The notes beneath the pieces were generated by a model. The model had not been told where the DNA came from and made no database searches. It saw nothing but the letters and a program-made list of their open reading frames with translations. Of a stretch of 64,000 bases of DNA, positions 1 to 28,194 are shown in pieces. The stretch is from Margaritifera margaritifera (lineage: Eukaryota > Mollusca > Bivalvia > Unionida > Margaritiferidae): positions 682,001 through 746,000 of the forward strand of contig JAQPZY010001064.1 in the NCBI GenBank assembly GCA_029931535.1, in the 5' to 3' direction. A program made the position numbers and the translations under genes. Each line of letters opens with the position of its first letter. Within the stretch, counting starts at the first letter, position 1.

Positions 1-2716
1 TGACTATTTTGTTTCCAATGACACCAGCTTTCACATACCTATACTACCAGATGATTATTTATTAGATGGTTACATACCACCGCGCATTTCACAGGACACT
101 GTCCTTCAGATCCTGATGGACTTATGTTGATTGACTGTTGTAAGCAAACCGGCTGGTGTATCATGAATGCTCGAGTCGATAATTATGGTAAAGTTGGCAA
201 ATATACGTATGTCGTTTATAGTGACTCTAGCATAATAGACTATATAATTATAGCATATTTATTTTGTTTCTTAGTCTTTTGATATAGACGACCCTAACAT
301 TTTAATCAGATCACTTCGTTGTACGTGTTTGTTTATAATTCCATGTTCAAAACATATCTATTTTTCTATGAAAGTGTAAAAGGTAAATATATATGTAAAA
401 CTGGTTGTTTATGGTTGTTGGCTGGTTTTAACGGCACTTTCAGGACAATATTGGCTATATCATGCCGAGGAAATGGGAGCTAAGTGCCGTTCCAATGGAC
501 ACACTGAGGCAGCCGACCTGGGAGGTCCTGGGCTGATAGCAAACCCACGAGCCTTGGATTACGAGTCTGACACTCTACTAATTGAGCTATCGCTGCTCCC
601 CGTATTGACTACTGGCTTGCTTAATGATTACAAAATAAATCTTGGTGCAAGTATCGTTAATAAAAAGCTTGAAACCCTCATTATGAGATTAATGCAGGGT
701 AATGACAATTGTGATATAGATTCTTGTGTACTGGAGTTAAATAATATACTGAATGATGTATGTTCTCCTTTCTAAAGATTGTGATGTTGGCAAATATAAT
801 GAAAGAAGGAAACTCCATGGTCCATTGAAGCACGTGAAGAAAAAAGATTATATTTTAAGAAGAAACGATTATCGAAAAACAAAAATAATTGAATCAAGGA
901 TAGCTATGACAAAGGCCAAGTCAGATTATAATTTGATTTCACGAAAAGCCCAATGCAAAATTATATTGGAAGCTGCTAATGAATTCTGCAAATCTTCAGA
1001 CATTTAATATTAATATGGAGACCTTGTAGCAATACTTTAGTGCAACAAATAACCATTTTGATCAAAATTATATACCATTTCATTGTCCAAAATAAATAAG
1101 ACTTTGCATCAATTAAGGCTTGGTTGTAGTGGCCGTCTAAATCTATATATCAATGAATTTCTAATTGATGGTAAAGATTTCCTGTTTAAAATATTACTTG
1201 GCATGTTTAACGGTATTTTAAAAAGGGGCATTGTCCAAAGACGTAGTCTGAGAGGCTGGTGATTGATATGCATAAGAAAGGTAGCTTGAATAACGTTAAC
1301 AATTACAGAAGTGTGACTTTATTAGGTTGCGTTGGCAAGTTGTTTAGTCGAATAATAAATACTAGAATAAATGACTGGGCGAAAACCTAAAACGTAGGAT
1401 TTAGAAACAAGAGATACTGATAACGTTTTTATTTTACATGACTTATTTCACATACAATTATTCTAAGGAAACAATTGTTTAATGCTTTTATCGATTTTAC
1501 TCAAGCATTTGAATATTTTGTAATAAATAATGTATGGTAAGATCTTATTAAATTGGGTCTTTGGGTAAATATCTTGGAATTAATTAAATCTATGTATGAT
1601 ATTGTTAAATCCAGGGTTAGGTATACTAATGATTTCTAATGAATTTTCATGTATCCATGGAGTAAGGCAAGGTCAGTGTCTTTCTCCTTTTTATTTGCAG
1701 TGTTTTTAGAGAACATTAACATTGGTGTGATAAAACTTTTTATTTTTACGTACGGGCCTTCAAAATGGTGTAGATGTTTTGTTCGAATATTGCAATCGAT
1801 GGAAGCATAAAGGGAACGTTTCTCAGACAAAGACTGTGATATTTAGAAAAAGTGGAAGTTACCAATAAGTATGTAGTTAACTTATGGTGACAGGACAATA
1901 GAAATAGTAAACAAATTCACATACCTTGGTATTGTTCTTACATCTAGCCGATCGGTTGATAACGCACATATTATGTCAGCTGGCCGGGTTGAGGCCTGTA
2001 AAGCAATATTTTGTTTTTGCAAAGATACATTTATAAATGTACTACTTTGAAAATAAGCCATTTAATGAGTCATTTTGATAGATTAATATCGCTGTATTGA
2101 ACTATTGTTATGAGGTATAGCTTTATACCATACTGAAAGAGTACATTTACAGTTTTGTAAAAGGTTATTAAGAGTTAGGAGAAGCACATAAAATTATTGT
2201 ATTCATGGTGAACTTGGAAAAACCTCTGTTATTATGAAGAAATATTATTATCAAATACTGGCTTAAGAGTTTTACTTTTCAAAATGAAAAGTACATAACG
2301 ATACATTTGTACTATAATGCTAGATGATTTAGTAAGTTTACCATATAAGGCAAACTGGGCTTATTTAGTTACAGATTTGTTGTCTAGACTGGGATTCTAT
2401 GAAGCTTGGATCAATTAAGGGTAGGTAATGTTGACATATTTCTGGGCACCTTCAAACAAAGAATGACTGATAATTATATTTAGAATTGGATGGAAAGGTT
2501 ACGGAATTCCAAAAGAGATTTTGCATAAATATTGCTTCGTTTCAGTCTAAAAATAAAAATGTCCACATTTCAAAATTTAGAAGTGCTATAGCTCGATTGT
2601 GAATATCATCGCGTAGAAAGTACAAACCAGAAAAAGAAAGAGTATGTTCCATATGCCATACGCTGGAGGGTGAATATTATTTTACTTTAGAATCTCAATT
2701 ATACAAGGATTTACGG
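1..2716 (+). mobile_element. Decayed non-LTR retrotransposon (LINE), endonuclease to C-terminus
   Basis: Broken reading frames on the plus strand give, in LINE order: an endonuclease C-terminal part at about 138-340 (ending SSIIDYII, then DIDDPNIL); the basic linker between endonuclease and reverse transcriptase at about 625-1005; reverse transcriptase pieces at 1256-1389 (MHKKGSLNNVNNYRSVTLLG), 1490-1625 (FIDFTQAFE, the motif A region) and 1645-1700 (GVRQGQCLSPF, motif B region); and a Cys/His-like tail at 2640-2716 (CSICHTLEGEYYF). Stops and frameshifts occur throughout, so it is dead. The 5' end lies left of the window. A SINE is inserted at about 425-600. The RT motifs fit the CR1/L2/Jockey-like group, but the clade is not resolved. 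Confidence 0.85.
425..600 (-). mobile_element. tRNA-derived SINE nested in the LINE
   Basis: Read on the minus strand from 600, the head is tRNA-like: TAGCTCAATTAGTAGA matches a Pol III A box, followed by an anticodon-arm-like stretch and GGTTTGCTATC in the B-box position. The body carries GGCACTTAGCTCCCATTT, the same core found in the elements at 33221 and 59578. The SINE interrupts the LINE between its endonuclease and its linker, so it is the younger insertion. Confidence 0.7.
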
Positions 2717-2719
2717 TTG

Positions 2720-2819
<100 letters not shown>

Positions 2820-3022
2820 CTTTCGAACTGAGATTTGATGAAGATGATGACGATGTTGATGACGGTGACGATTATTATTTTAGAAATACTAATATTAATG
2901 TTATTGTTATTATTTTAAATGTGCAAATAAGTTTATTTACATTACAAAAGGAATCCAGCTGTATTCTTGATTTCTAGATGAATCTTGCTATCAAAATCCT
3001 CTTCGATAGAAGAAAGTGTGCT

Positions 3023-3093
3023 TGTATGTATGTATGTATGTATGTATGTATGTATGTATGTATGTATGTATGTATGTATGTATGTATGTATGT
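3023..3093. repeat. (TATG)n microsatellite
   Basis: About 18 perfect TATG units. The DNA from 3094 to about 5060 holds no gene I can support; short open frames at 4540-4867 are unrecognised. Confidence 0.97.
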
Positions 3094-5064
3094 GGGGGGA
3101 CAAAGTGTATTTGTGCACGCGAGTGTGTGAATGAACGCATTGCTTATGTATGATTGTCACTCTTTTGATACAGTTATGTTTTCATATCTGAAGGTGTCTG
3201 TACATTCAATGTATATTATTGTAATCATGTTTATTATTGTACTATTTGCTACTTATGTACTGAGTTTGTATCCTCACAGTCCAGTTGGGCTAATGGAAGT
3301 AAATAAAGTCTTGATTGGTATGTTAGTATTACATCCTTAATACCAAACATGACCTACATTGTATGTTTAACTAACATGGGTTAAGAGCTATTGATAATGT
3401 GAACAGGCTTAATAGGGTGGGTGGGTGTGGTATAGCCAAGTATCATGCACAGAGCGTAATAAGTGGAAAATGCTACATTATTTACTTAACATACTGCCAA
3501 TGGAATGCGTAGGTACAACCTGTGTTGCATAGAAGATGTTTGTAAGAGCTAAAATAGGCAATTTGATATTGCATATTGCGCGCAACAAATAGCGGCAAAA
3601 AGATATATCTGAGTGACTACATTTTAATTATCGTGTTGCATAAGACTAAGCAAGATGCAACGAGTGTTACATTTTGCATGCACATGTGACCTTACATCAA
3701 CCGCATGTGGCAAACATGCCGATGCAATGTAATGGAGGCTGCCATCTTGGTCTTCTTTCTGATCAGTACAGTCCCATGACTGATAGTCATATTACACTAT
3801 CATATAATTAACCCGATGGCTATCAAAGTTTCCATATAGACAGTACACGTGTGGTCAGTATTGTTAATAGCAAATAAAATTATAAAACGTGTGTGAAATA
3901 CATACTATCATCTGACTTATTCCTTTGTTTACATTTCACTTGCTTGTCCTCTGGCGTTTCATTATAACATGCAGGATGTGTTTCAGCTAGTGTGTGAGAA
4001 GGTACTTCTCGCAAGGCAAAAAGTGTGGTTCAAGAGAAGAGAATCGTTAATTATATGAAAATTAAGAACTGATCTGGTAAGATATTTGAGAAATTGTATA
4101 CTTTAGGAGAAGGCCGTTCCGTCAGATCTGTTGAATGTTATGATTGTCACTAATTGTGAATTGCAAACTAAGTGTAGCGTTAGCTGATCAGAGAGGGTGA
4201 GTTTGACATGTAACATACGTGGACGTCCTCGTGTTCTTCTTCAGTGGAATCTACAGTGTGTCAATTAGGCCATATGTAGGGAACAAGTGTACTCTTATTT
4301 TTCGATTTAGATATATACATATTTGTGGTGTTTTAGTTACATTTCTTGTATTTGTTTTAAATATTAATTAGGTTTTGTGTGTGTTTCATTTGAAGAATAT
4401 GGGTCATTCAATTTGTGTCGTTCTAAAGTCTAGCCATTTGCAAAGACATGTGTGGTGCTTTAGAAAGTAGAATTTAGTTAGCCGATTTAATGTCACTGGT
4501 GGTCGACATATTCGCACCAATAGGCAAGACATAAAGGAATTGTATACATCTAGAGATGAGAAAGTCGAACATAATCGTTGTGACAAAATTAGGTGTCCAC
4601 GGCATATATTGATAAAGATGAAAAGGATATCCGCAGAAGAGAAAGTTACCAACATTGTTGTGCGCTGCATTTCAATTCAGCGTAATAGGAAGCTGCGTGT
4701 TTCATCACGATGGCAAAAATCCAACTTGTCGTGGTTACAGAATGATAAACCAAGAGTGTCTGAAAGAGCATGGCATTGGCATCTCAGCTTACTCTACTTT
4801 ATTTGAGGGAGCCCAGAAGATAGTAGAGAATAACTATCCGGTAACCTTTCAAGTTGAAAGTCATTAAAGGGGACAAGCAAACATTTTATGGTGTATTTGC
4901 CTTGGTTGCAGTACAAATTTTCAATTGAATACAGCCAGGAAGGCAAATAGATAGATAAATAGATAGATAGACGTACAGCATGTACAGAAAGACATATGAA
5001 CATAGATTGTTAAAATATTCCAAACTGTTCAACTTGGGAATCAACATAATGTTTGTCATTTACA

Positions 5065-5133
5065 TTCTTCTTCTTCTTCTACTTCTTCTTCTTCTTCTTC
5101 TTCTTCTTATTATTATTATTATTAGTATTATTA
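5065..5133. repeat. (TTC)n followed by (ATT)n
   Basis: Compound trinucleotide repeat: a TTC run with one A interruption to about 5108, then ATT/TTA units. No gene is seen between here and about 7100. Confidence 0.93.
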
Positions 5134-6100
5134 CCAACATATATGTACGTTTATGTCATTGTGTTTCTCATAATATGCTGCTTGTGACCAGTACAGGCCT
5201 CTATACCTTCGATTAGGATACTTTCCAGGTTTTCACGACTGACTAAAATGTCTTTAATTTGCAAACAGTATGTGCAGAAAAATAGCTTATATTAAAATTC
5301 TCAAAGTTTTAAACAAAATCCACTTCTTCTCGCCACTCAATGGATTATTGATAAGTGTCAGTAACATTTTTGTTTCATTGCATACAAACTCCATATTGAT
5401 GTACGCTGCTTCAAATTCTGTCGCACATAATTATCGATTTTTTTTTGTGTAAGTTATTCTTTCGCAAACTCACAGCTAAATGTTACATGATACCTTATCG
5501 AAGGCAATAGGACATCACTATTATAAAAATTTATAGCCATTTCTTCATAATCAGAGTACCATCCCAAAACCTACCTGTACTGAATTTTGCATTAGCTTTT
5601 AATTATTTGCTTTTATTACCACATAGATTCTTCCAAGCTGTAAACCTCCTATCATAGCCCTTTCAGGTTAGTGTAGTTAGAAGTAAGAATTAATATGTTC
5701 ATTCAATGGTAAACATTCAATATTAATGACTATACGTTTCACATTGTGCTAGGTTACAATCAACAGGTTATCTCCGTGAACATGTGAATGAGAATTAGAT
5801 AATGGATTGCATGCTCTGTTTTTTATGTGAGGGCTCACCTGTAGCGGCTAATCAAGATAATTTTTGATGCATGAACTAAGTCTTTGATTTTCACTCAGTA
5901 AAATCATTTCTAAGGTGGACATTAATAATAGCATCTTAAGCAGATTTTAAGAACAATGATTAAAACAAATAAAAGAAAACAATATTAATCTCTTGTTTTT
6001 ATCAACTCATTTTAATTACCTCTGATCTGATATCATATGAAAAGAATGTTTCCTTTTTTTGTTTTATGTCTCGTATACTCTGTGAAAGTAGGTAGGTAGT

Positions 6101-6146
6101 TTTAACAGTATCTCTGCACAATATTGGCTATATAGTGCCAATTAAA
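6101..6146. repeat. SINE tail fragment
   Basis: The stretch around CAATATTGGCTATATAGTGCC closely matches the tail side of the SINE at 441-466 (CAATATTGGCTATATCATGCC). Only this piece is recognisable. Confidence 0.4.
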
Positions 6147-7127
6147 AGTTCAAATTTCACATTTTATAAATATTACAAGTTAAAATGTAAAGAGAAAAAA
6201 TTGCAAACAGCAGCCCTAATTAGAAAAGGGGCCAGCATTTCTTTATCAAGATGACATTAGTCAGGAATTTACTGTCTACATGATAATTATTGTTTACATT
6301 GCTATTGGAGACTACTAAAAGCTTCGTAGAGGTGAACTATATAATTGTTGATTACACTCTGGTCTGACAGCTGAAAGAAAATGCCTCAAACAATTTTCAG
6401 ATTGTTGCGAAGATTATTTTTTTCTCTCTTACTTTTATACCTTTCTTCTTTCTATTCAAATACATATACATCGATCACTGAATATCAGTGCTGCTATATT
6501 CACTTATTGTCGTTGTCTTCTATCTCCAGTCACACGAGGTCTACCCCAGTTTACTCAAGGTCCAGGCAAACTTTACTTTTGATCTGAGGATCATGCTTAT
6601 AACCTAATACGGAGAATAGTGTATCCAAATGAAAAGAAAACCAATGTTCCGTGTCTTTAACACTGGTATATGTCAATAGAAGACAACAGAACTTTATTTC
6701 ACTCACACCACACAGTGATCCGTGAGCATATAGTACATGGTCAAAAGTCACACAAAAACACAAGATTATTTACATCAAGCTTTGAAAAGATTTTTAGAAA
6801 ACCACTATAAATTACAAATATTACTTGAATTCTTTACATTTATAGAATTAACAAATCAAATTTACATCAGAACATTTGTAATAATATGGCATTATATAGA
6901 TATTTATATGTGTTTTATAATAATTACACCTAAAGAGGTAATGGAACTAGTCTCCTGCTGCCATCTAGCAACTTCTATGAATAGGTAATGATTAAACATA
7001 CGGAATTTGCCCACTGATTTATTTATATTTGCACAGAAAATATCAGTAGTAGCGTAATTCTCTTTCAAAATTCAAGGTAAAACAAAGTGCATAAGCACGA
7101 AAAAGTGAAGGAAAAAAAATAAGCACA

Positions 7128-7191
7128 TTTTGGGATTTGAACCTCGTAATCCTGCGTGACAGTTGGCCTTGCTTATCACTAGATTTCTTGG
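7128..7191 (-). repeat. tRNA-Asp-like pseudogene or SINE head
   Basis: On the minus strand the sequence contains AACTGTCACGCAGG, which resembles the anticodon arm of tRNA-Asp (GTC anticodon), and then GGTTCAAATCCC, a good B box / T arm. The 5' part with the D arm is degraded and the acceptor stem does not pair, so it is a pseudogene or the head of a SINE, not a working tRNA. Confidence 0.6.
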
Positions 7192-7279
7192 TAATACATT
7201 TATCAATGTCTATTGACCGCAGTGAGCAAATATTTCTCACAACCCAGTAATTTACGGACTGGCATAAACCTACACTATT

Positions 7280-8150
7280 TATTCTTATATCACCAATTAC
7301 AATCCTGACGTAATAACCTGTAACAGAGAAACGACAATTTGGACGATTTTCTTTTTAATACTCTTACCACTAAATACACATTTCGAGTTTTGACAAATAT
7401 TTTGGACAGAAATCTTCAGAGTTTGTCTCAGAAAACCTGTATGGACTTCTCTATCCAACTTGTATTTTCGAATCCCCAGACTTAGATCTATATAAAAGCT
7501 AAGATTATATTAATTGGTCAAATCATCTGAGTTGTAAATCGATCATGATATTGACATTTTTAACTGTTGTATAAAGCACTATTTGCTATTTCTGCCAAAG
7601 ATTTTCTAGCGTTTAAGAAACTTTCTACTTTTTGTAAAACAAATTTCTAAATACTTGTAACAATATACAATTTCAGTTGGATATTCACCTAATTGAAAAG
7701 TGTTGCTGTTTTCGTTCGAATACTATAATTTTTGTATTGCTTGTATGAATACTTAGCTTCCAGTTTTTGCAATATTACAAACATTCATCTAAATTACTTT
7801 GCAGATCCCTCTCATTTTCAGCTAGTATAATGTATCGTCTGCATACAACAGAATAATTATTCTAACATATATAACAATATTTTATTAATTAAAACCCGTA
7901 CAACTTTTTGAGACCAATACATTTTCTAAGTCATTTAAATATATACAAAAAGGCAGTGGTGAAAGATTTTCCATTATTGCATATAAAAGTCGGTAAATTT
8001 TCTTCATGCCTCACACATTACTTCATGGTATTATACATATTGTAGATTATTCTACAACAATTACAAACTATACCAAGAGCAAATAGCTTGACATAATCCC
8101 TCTCGCCATCGAAAGCTTTATTAAATCAACATATGCACAATACATTTGGT
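7280..8150 (-). mobile_element. Decayed LINE reverse transcriptase fragment
   Basis: Minus-strand frames give reverse transcriptase landmarks in order: YVDLIKAFDGE near 8130 (motif A), a stretch at 7840-7810 reading RYIILAENERDLQ in place of the YADD box region, then YCKNWKLSIHTSNTKIIVF near 7770-7720 (motif D region). Many stops and frameshifts interrupt it. The part from 7540 to 7280 probably continues into the C-terminal region. It lies just downstream of the sulfotransferase last exon, on the same strand. Confidence 0.75.
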
Positions 8151-8372
8151 TTTTTTTTTTGCTTTTTTGGGGGGGTAATAGTTTTTTTATATAGTTTTTA
8201 TAGTTTTTTTATATATTTTTTCTTTTTGTAGTTTTTTTATATAGTGGGGTCTTTTTAACCATGGACTCTGACTGTAGGAGTCTTTTAATGGTATAATCTT
8301 GAACAGCAGTTACATCGATGAATACATGACATGCAATGTCGTTTAAATTGATCAATAAGTAATGACGACGAT

Positions 8373-23435
<15,063 letters not shown>

Positions 23436-24185
23436 TGCGTTTGTAATGCTGATTTCACGAGAAGTACGGCTACAGCGATATCAGCCTGGTATTCCTAACT
23501 GCATTGGGTGCTTATCAAGTTCAGTACATTATATATCTCCTTACGAGAGTACAAGCTACAGTTCTCCAGACATGTTAAAAAAACTGATAATGCTGCACTG
23601 TACAATACAATTTCAGTCTTCCAGCTGATCAATGTCAGTCGTCACTCGCTTAGTGCGTTCCATAAATGGAGCACACATTTGAATATCCAATGGCAAATTA
23701 GGTCTGCCGTAAAATTGTACACAGCAGATTACATTAGATAGTGTTTATTCTGTTTATAGGGTAGGATCCAGAAAGAAAGTAAACAATATCTAACCTCAAG
23801 CTCTCGTGTCATCTTATCGTTCATTCATATCTACTAAAATAATCCAGATTTAGCAGAGAAAAATTCGATTTGAAAATGTGCAAATTGTACAGAAATCTGT
23901 ATGGAAACATATTTTGTGGATAACATGAAATAACTAGGTATTTCATGTCTCAATTACCTATTGTCTCGCTTTAAAATGTCTAAAATAATTTAGATGGCTT
24001 GCAGTTAACGTAATCAAACAAAACCAATTCACCTTCCTGTGAGAAGCCATATTGTTGTTGGAACATGCAAATGCGTATACTCGGGGTTTGGCAAAAGTGT
24101 TGACATCACTGTTTTAATCACTCAGTTTCTGGACATATTTTGTACTTCAGTGTACCTCAATACTAGACCAACAAGTTGTTCTCCA

Positions 24186-24187
<2 letters not shown>

Positions 24188-24216
<29 letters not shown>
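24188..24216. repeat. Poly-T tract
   Basis: A run of about 29 T between the two exon 1 copies. It could be the reverse-complemented poly-A tail of a retroposed sequence. Confidence 0.8.
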
Positions 24217-24499
24217 GACTGGCGGCGGACTGTGGATTTAGACTCTGGATGTATCACACTACTGATATATTCGATCCTAGAACGTCAACATCAATGTTTG
24301 GTCAACATCAATGTTTGTGACCTATATTGGGTAAGTCCGCAAGCAAAACATCAACGTTTTGCGACTTCAATCAAACGAGAACTGTTTTCAAACTCCAAGA
24401 AATCGGTGGGGAACGAAATTAATGAACTGTCAAGCAGTTTCATCGAATTCTTCTCAATATCAGACTTAAAAATAGACTGGAAAGTCTGATACCACTAGT

Positions 24500-24503
<4 letters not shown>

Positions 24504-24560
<57 letters not shown>
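24504..24560. repeat. (GA)n microsatellite next to duplicated exon
   Basis: It ends 7 bp from the donor of the duplicated exon, mirroring 23202-23251. Confidence 0.97.
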
Positions 24561-24566
<6 letters not shown>

Positions 24567-24567
24567 C

Positions 24568-24755
24568 CTGATTTGACAGGGGCACAAATAAACATATCAT
24601 CATATAGACATTTAAGATTTGGGATATTGTTAAAAATTTCTCGTTGAATTTCAGGTGGCCTAAATGAACATATATGGTACTCATCGAAACTCTTAAGCCT
24701 GATAGTGTTTCCATTATCTGCAATTTTGCACGACCTACATTTCTCACTTGAAATG
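24568..24755 (-). pseudogene. Duplicated sulfotransferase first exon, start codon damaged
   Basis: The minus strand reads NTIRLKSFDEYHICSFRPPE, then IFNNIPNLKCLYDDMFICAP and VKSG, ending at donor G|GTAAAT. It is clearly homologous to exon 1 (about 70 percent identical by eye), with the same phase and the same 188-bp length if the aligned acceptors are used (TCTCCTAACAACAG|CATT here). The ATG at the matching place is followed directly by TAG and is out of frame with the SULT reading; the next in-frame ATG is far inside the exon. It is therefore either a dead duplicate exon or an exon of a transcript that starts further upstream. The reading frame itself is intact, which keeps the second option open. 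Confidence 0.75.
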
Positions 24756-26486
24756 CTGTTGTTAGGAGAGGTTTGGGATCATTCAAGCTGCTGGTTCTAA
24801 CTCTGCATTCACACTGAGCCAATATTAGTGTGGCGAGCCAGGGGTTCCAGCTCTATTATTAGAATTTGTTCCTTCGATTTTCTCGCTATGATAAATAGGT
24901 CATAATGGGAAGCTCCGAAAGGGTATAACTGAAGCAGAACACGCCTAATTACCGAAGACGAGCTGAAAACGAAAGGAAGTTAGCAAAAATGAAAGAAGAG
25001 TCTCTGGAAATTTATTAGAGTTAACAAAAAAAACACACACAAAAAAAACACAAAAAAACGACGAATTGCAACCGAAAATGAACATAAAGGAAGAGAAAAG
25101 TGAAGTCAAAGGAACATTACAAAAAATCCTGGTACCGAAAATAGGAAGTTTAGTGTAGCCTAACAATGCTTCGATAATACTGTTATTATCAGGTATTGGG
25201 AAATATCAAAACTGAGTCAAACGAGGTACCTATTAACGCAATTTAGTTAAATAAAGTAGGCTTCTAGCGGAACGGTCAGCTTTGAGGGAGGTTGGGGGAT
25301 AGATGCCACCAGATGTCCAACAAAACTTTATACAAATACGTTTGTGCATGTAATTCTCGGTGACAAAGTTATTAATCTAATAAAAAGGTCAACGATTACC
25401 GTCAACTTCTCAAGAACGTCAACTCTTTATAGAACTTAAACTTACGTCACAGAGCAAATAACAATTTGGCATAAAATTTTCCCATAAAATCACACCCAAC
25501 ACCGACGTGGAATAAATTAGTATAAAGTGTCTTTTTCTATTGAATTACACTACTGGTGATAAGATTGCACGCTATGACGTTATCATAACAAAGAATGCGT
25601 AGGCTTTATCCACATTTATATATCATGTTGTCTTGTGTTCCTTGACGATTTCTAACAAGTGGGGCAATATTAGAGCAATAAAGATCTATTCCAAAAATAT
25701 TACAAACAATTTTTCTTTTCGTAGCAGTTTCAAATTGTGAACTGTGTATTTAATTAATATTGCGAAATTAATTCCATCGTATGTGGCCGGCTAAAACAGT
25801 TACTATGCTAAAAGAAGGGCAGTTAAAAAATAAATAAGTTCCCTATATGGCCCAAATGGATGAAATAATGACTAAATAATATAGCCATAAAGACGGGTGT
25901 AAAGGTTAATTATAGGTAATTTGTATTATTATATTCAAAACTACGCAGGTACCTGGCGTGGTTACGGACTGAATTTTTCTACGAAAATGTAAAAATGTAC
26001 AACACTTTGTTATCTGATCAGCGACGTAAGTTTAAGTTCTATAAAGATGCGACCTTTTCAAGATGGAGATAGATGTACTGAACCAACTTTGTTATTGGCA
26101 CTTTTCTATCAGAATGCAAATTTTAGAACTTATCGCCGGAAAGCGTGCGCAAAACATATTTGGACAGAGTTAGGGTTACTTAGAAAATTTTGTGAGTGTA
26201 AACATAATGAAAGCAGTAAAGAAGAAAGAAAGAAAAAAGATAAAAACATTTATAGGGGTTGGTTCAATAAAGGTCATAATTTGCCCAAAATATACAAAAT
26301 TTTCAAAAACACCTTTGTACTTAGAATACCCTATCAAAAAATAAAAAAAAAAAGATTAGCGTTTGAAAAACTTACAGTTAAAACTGATGTTTCCATAAGC
26401 GTTCAATATGATGTCGTACGTAAATGTTCATGACATCACTTCATCTGTGAAATAGTCATTTGGGAGTGTCACAACCCCGCTACCGT

Positions 26487-26540
26487 ATTATAAATAATAC
26501 TGCAGATCCACTACGGTATTATAAATAATACTGCAGAAGG
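26487..26540. repeat. Short direct duplication of a palindrome
   Basis: GTATTATAAATAATACTGCAG appears twice about 31 bp apart. Each copy contains the palindrome GTATTAT-AA-ATAATAC. Confidence 0.85.
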
Positions 26541-26749
26541 TGTGCATTAAAATTTAATGACTTACGAGCCCCTAGTCAGCAATGCCGACTCTCTAAATAC
26601 ATATAACAACTCGAGGTTGAATAGATAACAATTTTATCAAATATAGGAATCAATTCAAGAATTTCATGGACATAAATCATCAGTTCAATATATCATAATA
26701 ACAATAATGGGCCGGGTTGACCAAATGCCCTTTACACTTTAATTCTTCA

Positions 26750-27330
26750 TATGGAAATGACTGTCCTATTGTGAGAGAGTCTCTGTTCAGTGAGTTGTCC
26801 CAAGTACTCATCTGTTCGAATGTATCTTCCTTCCTCCTTCCTTCCTCTTCCTCCTTCTGTACACCGTGCCTCCTGTGTACACCCTGGAAGTCTACTCGGC
26901 TTCCTTCGGACTTTCTCTCGGTGTCGTCACTGCGTACACACTTGGAATCTCTCAGCGCCGACCTTTACCGGCACCCTGGGAGCTTCCTTTTAGAAGCTTG
27001 TTTACCCAGTCCAATTCCCTTCTTTTTACGAGTTAAGTCTCGGAGTGGCTTTTAGCTAAAATTCCCTCATCAACATAAGCTTTTCTGCTTTACTTAGACA
27101 ATACGTCTCTCTCCCTAGAGAACTAGCAGCTCACTGATGGGTCTGTGCGCGTGTACGAATAAGAATGAAGCATTTTCCTGCCTAAAGGGTTAGCCGCTCC
27201 CACCGTTAGATCTTGCTTCTCTCATCCCTAATTGGTCGACACGCCTATCGTTTGATTTTCTTTCCGCCTGGGTCCAGGTTTCCTCACACGGCCCGAATAT
27301 GTCCTTTCGCAATAGCCCCGCTTCACAAGG
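26750..27330. other. GC-richer, pyrimidine-rich block of unknown nature
   Basis: The block stands out from the AT-rich surroundings, with CTTCC-rich runs and several CG dinucleotides. Two overlapping open frames lie on the plus strand (26717-27055 and 26790-26993), but their translation is low in complexity (Ser, Pro, Leu) and I recognise nothing. It could be an old retroelement end or a promoter-like island. Confidence 0.3.
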
Positions 27331-28117
27331 ATTAAATACCTTTGAAGCCAATTCAGAGATCCGAAATTATGTAACTCCTAGTAAGACGTCCGGCCCACAT
27401 GCTATGATTTCCGCAAAATTCTGCCCTTCAGTTCGTTACAGGGAGATAATTTGGAGTTATTTTCTAAAATTTCATGTGGTCGACATGCAGCAAACAATTT
27501 TATATTTCGCAAGAGATAAAGGTATTCATGAGTAACAAATAAACATAGTAGTGAGTTATCGTTCTTATACAGGTGGCGCATCGTGTCCCGGTCCATCATT
27601 CGGAAATAGGTTTGTCTTTATCCTATCTCGCTTTTGATATTAAGTTCACAAAAAATGGGATACGTCGTGATCAAACAATGCCTAGTATTTGCTGTTCTGT
27701 TGCAAATTGTCATCTCCGAATGATAATCACTGTTGCTGGTCTTGGACTCTAACAGCAGGCTACAGCCTGGTATGAGTCCAAATTGAGAGGAACCAGCATC
27801 AACAATTATCAGCCGAGAACATTTGCCAGAGGGAACAAACAGTCTATTTGATCTATATAGTTTTTCAAGGACACTATGAAAACAGGATGTTTTTCTTCCA
27901 CCCACCTCAGTACACTCCATCACCACCACCACCACCTTCAGTGTGTGCTTAGAATTGACACCAGTCTCGTCTGGGTAGATAATATGATGACCCTGATCCT
28001 TAGATTATTTTTATTTCGGAAATAAACATGATATGGGGGGTGACCACAGCCTGGTGTTCATGAATTGATAATTTAAAAGGGGGGAAAAATATAAAATGAC
28101 TTATGTAAGGGGCAACG

Positions 28118-28119
<2 letters not shown>

Positions 28120-28193
<74 letters not shown>
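28120..28193. repeat. (TA)n microsatellite
   Basis: TA run directly adjoining a tRNA-like repeat on its right side. Confidence 0.98.

Positions 28194-28194
<1 letters not shown>

Noticed and set aside
4540..4867. Overlapping plus-strand open frames at 4540-4806 and 4655-4867
   Set aside because: Fragments such as GSCVFHHDGKNPTCRGYRM look somewhat protein-like, possibly a dead transposase, but no motif could be fixed and frames are broken.
26047..26433. 128-codon plus-strand open frame
   Set aside because: It is the second-longest open frame but has no recognisable domain and a Lys-rich AT-driven composition; the same holds on checking for splice sites. Chance or a decayed element is as likely.
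27618..27935. 105-codon minus-strand open frame
   Set aside because: It starts in a GGT repeat (polyvaline), with no family resemblance and no splice context.
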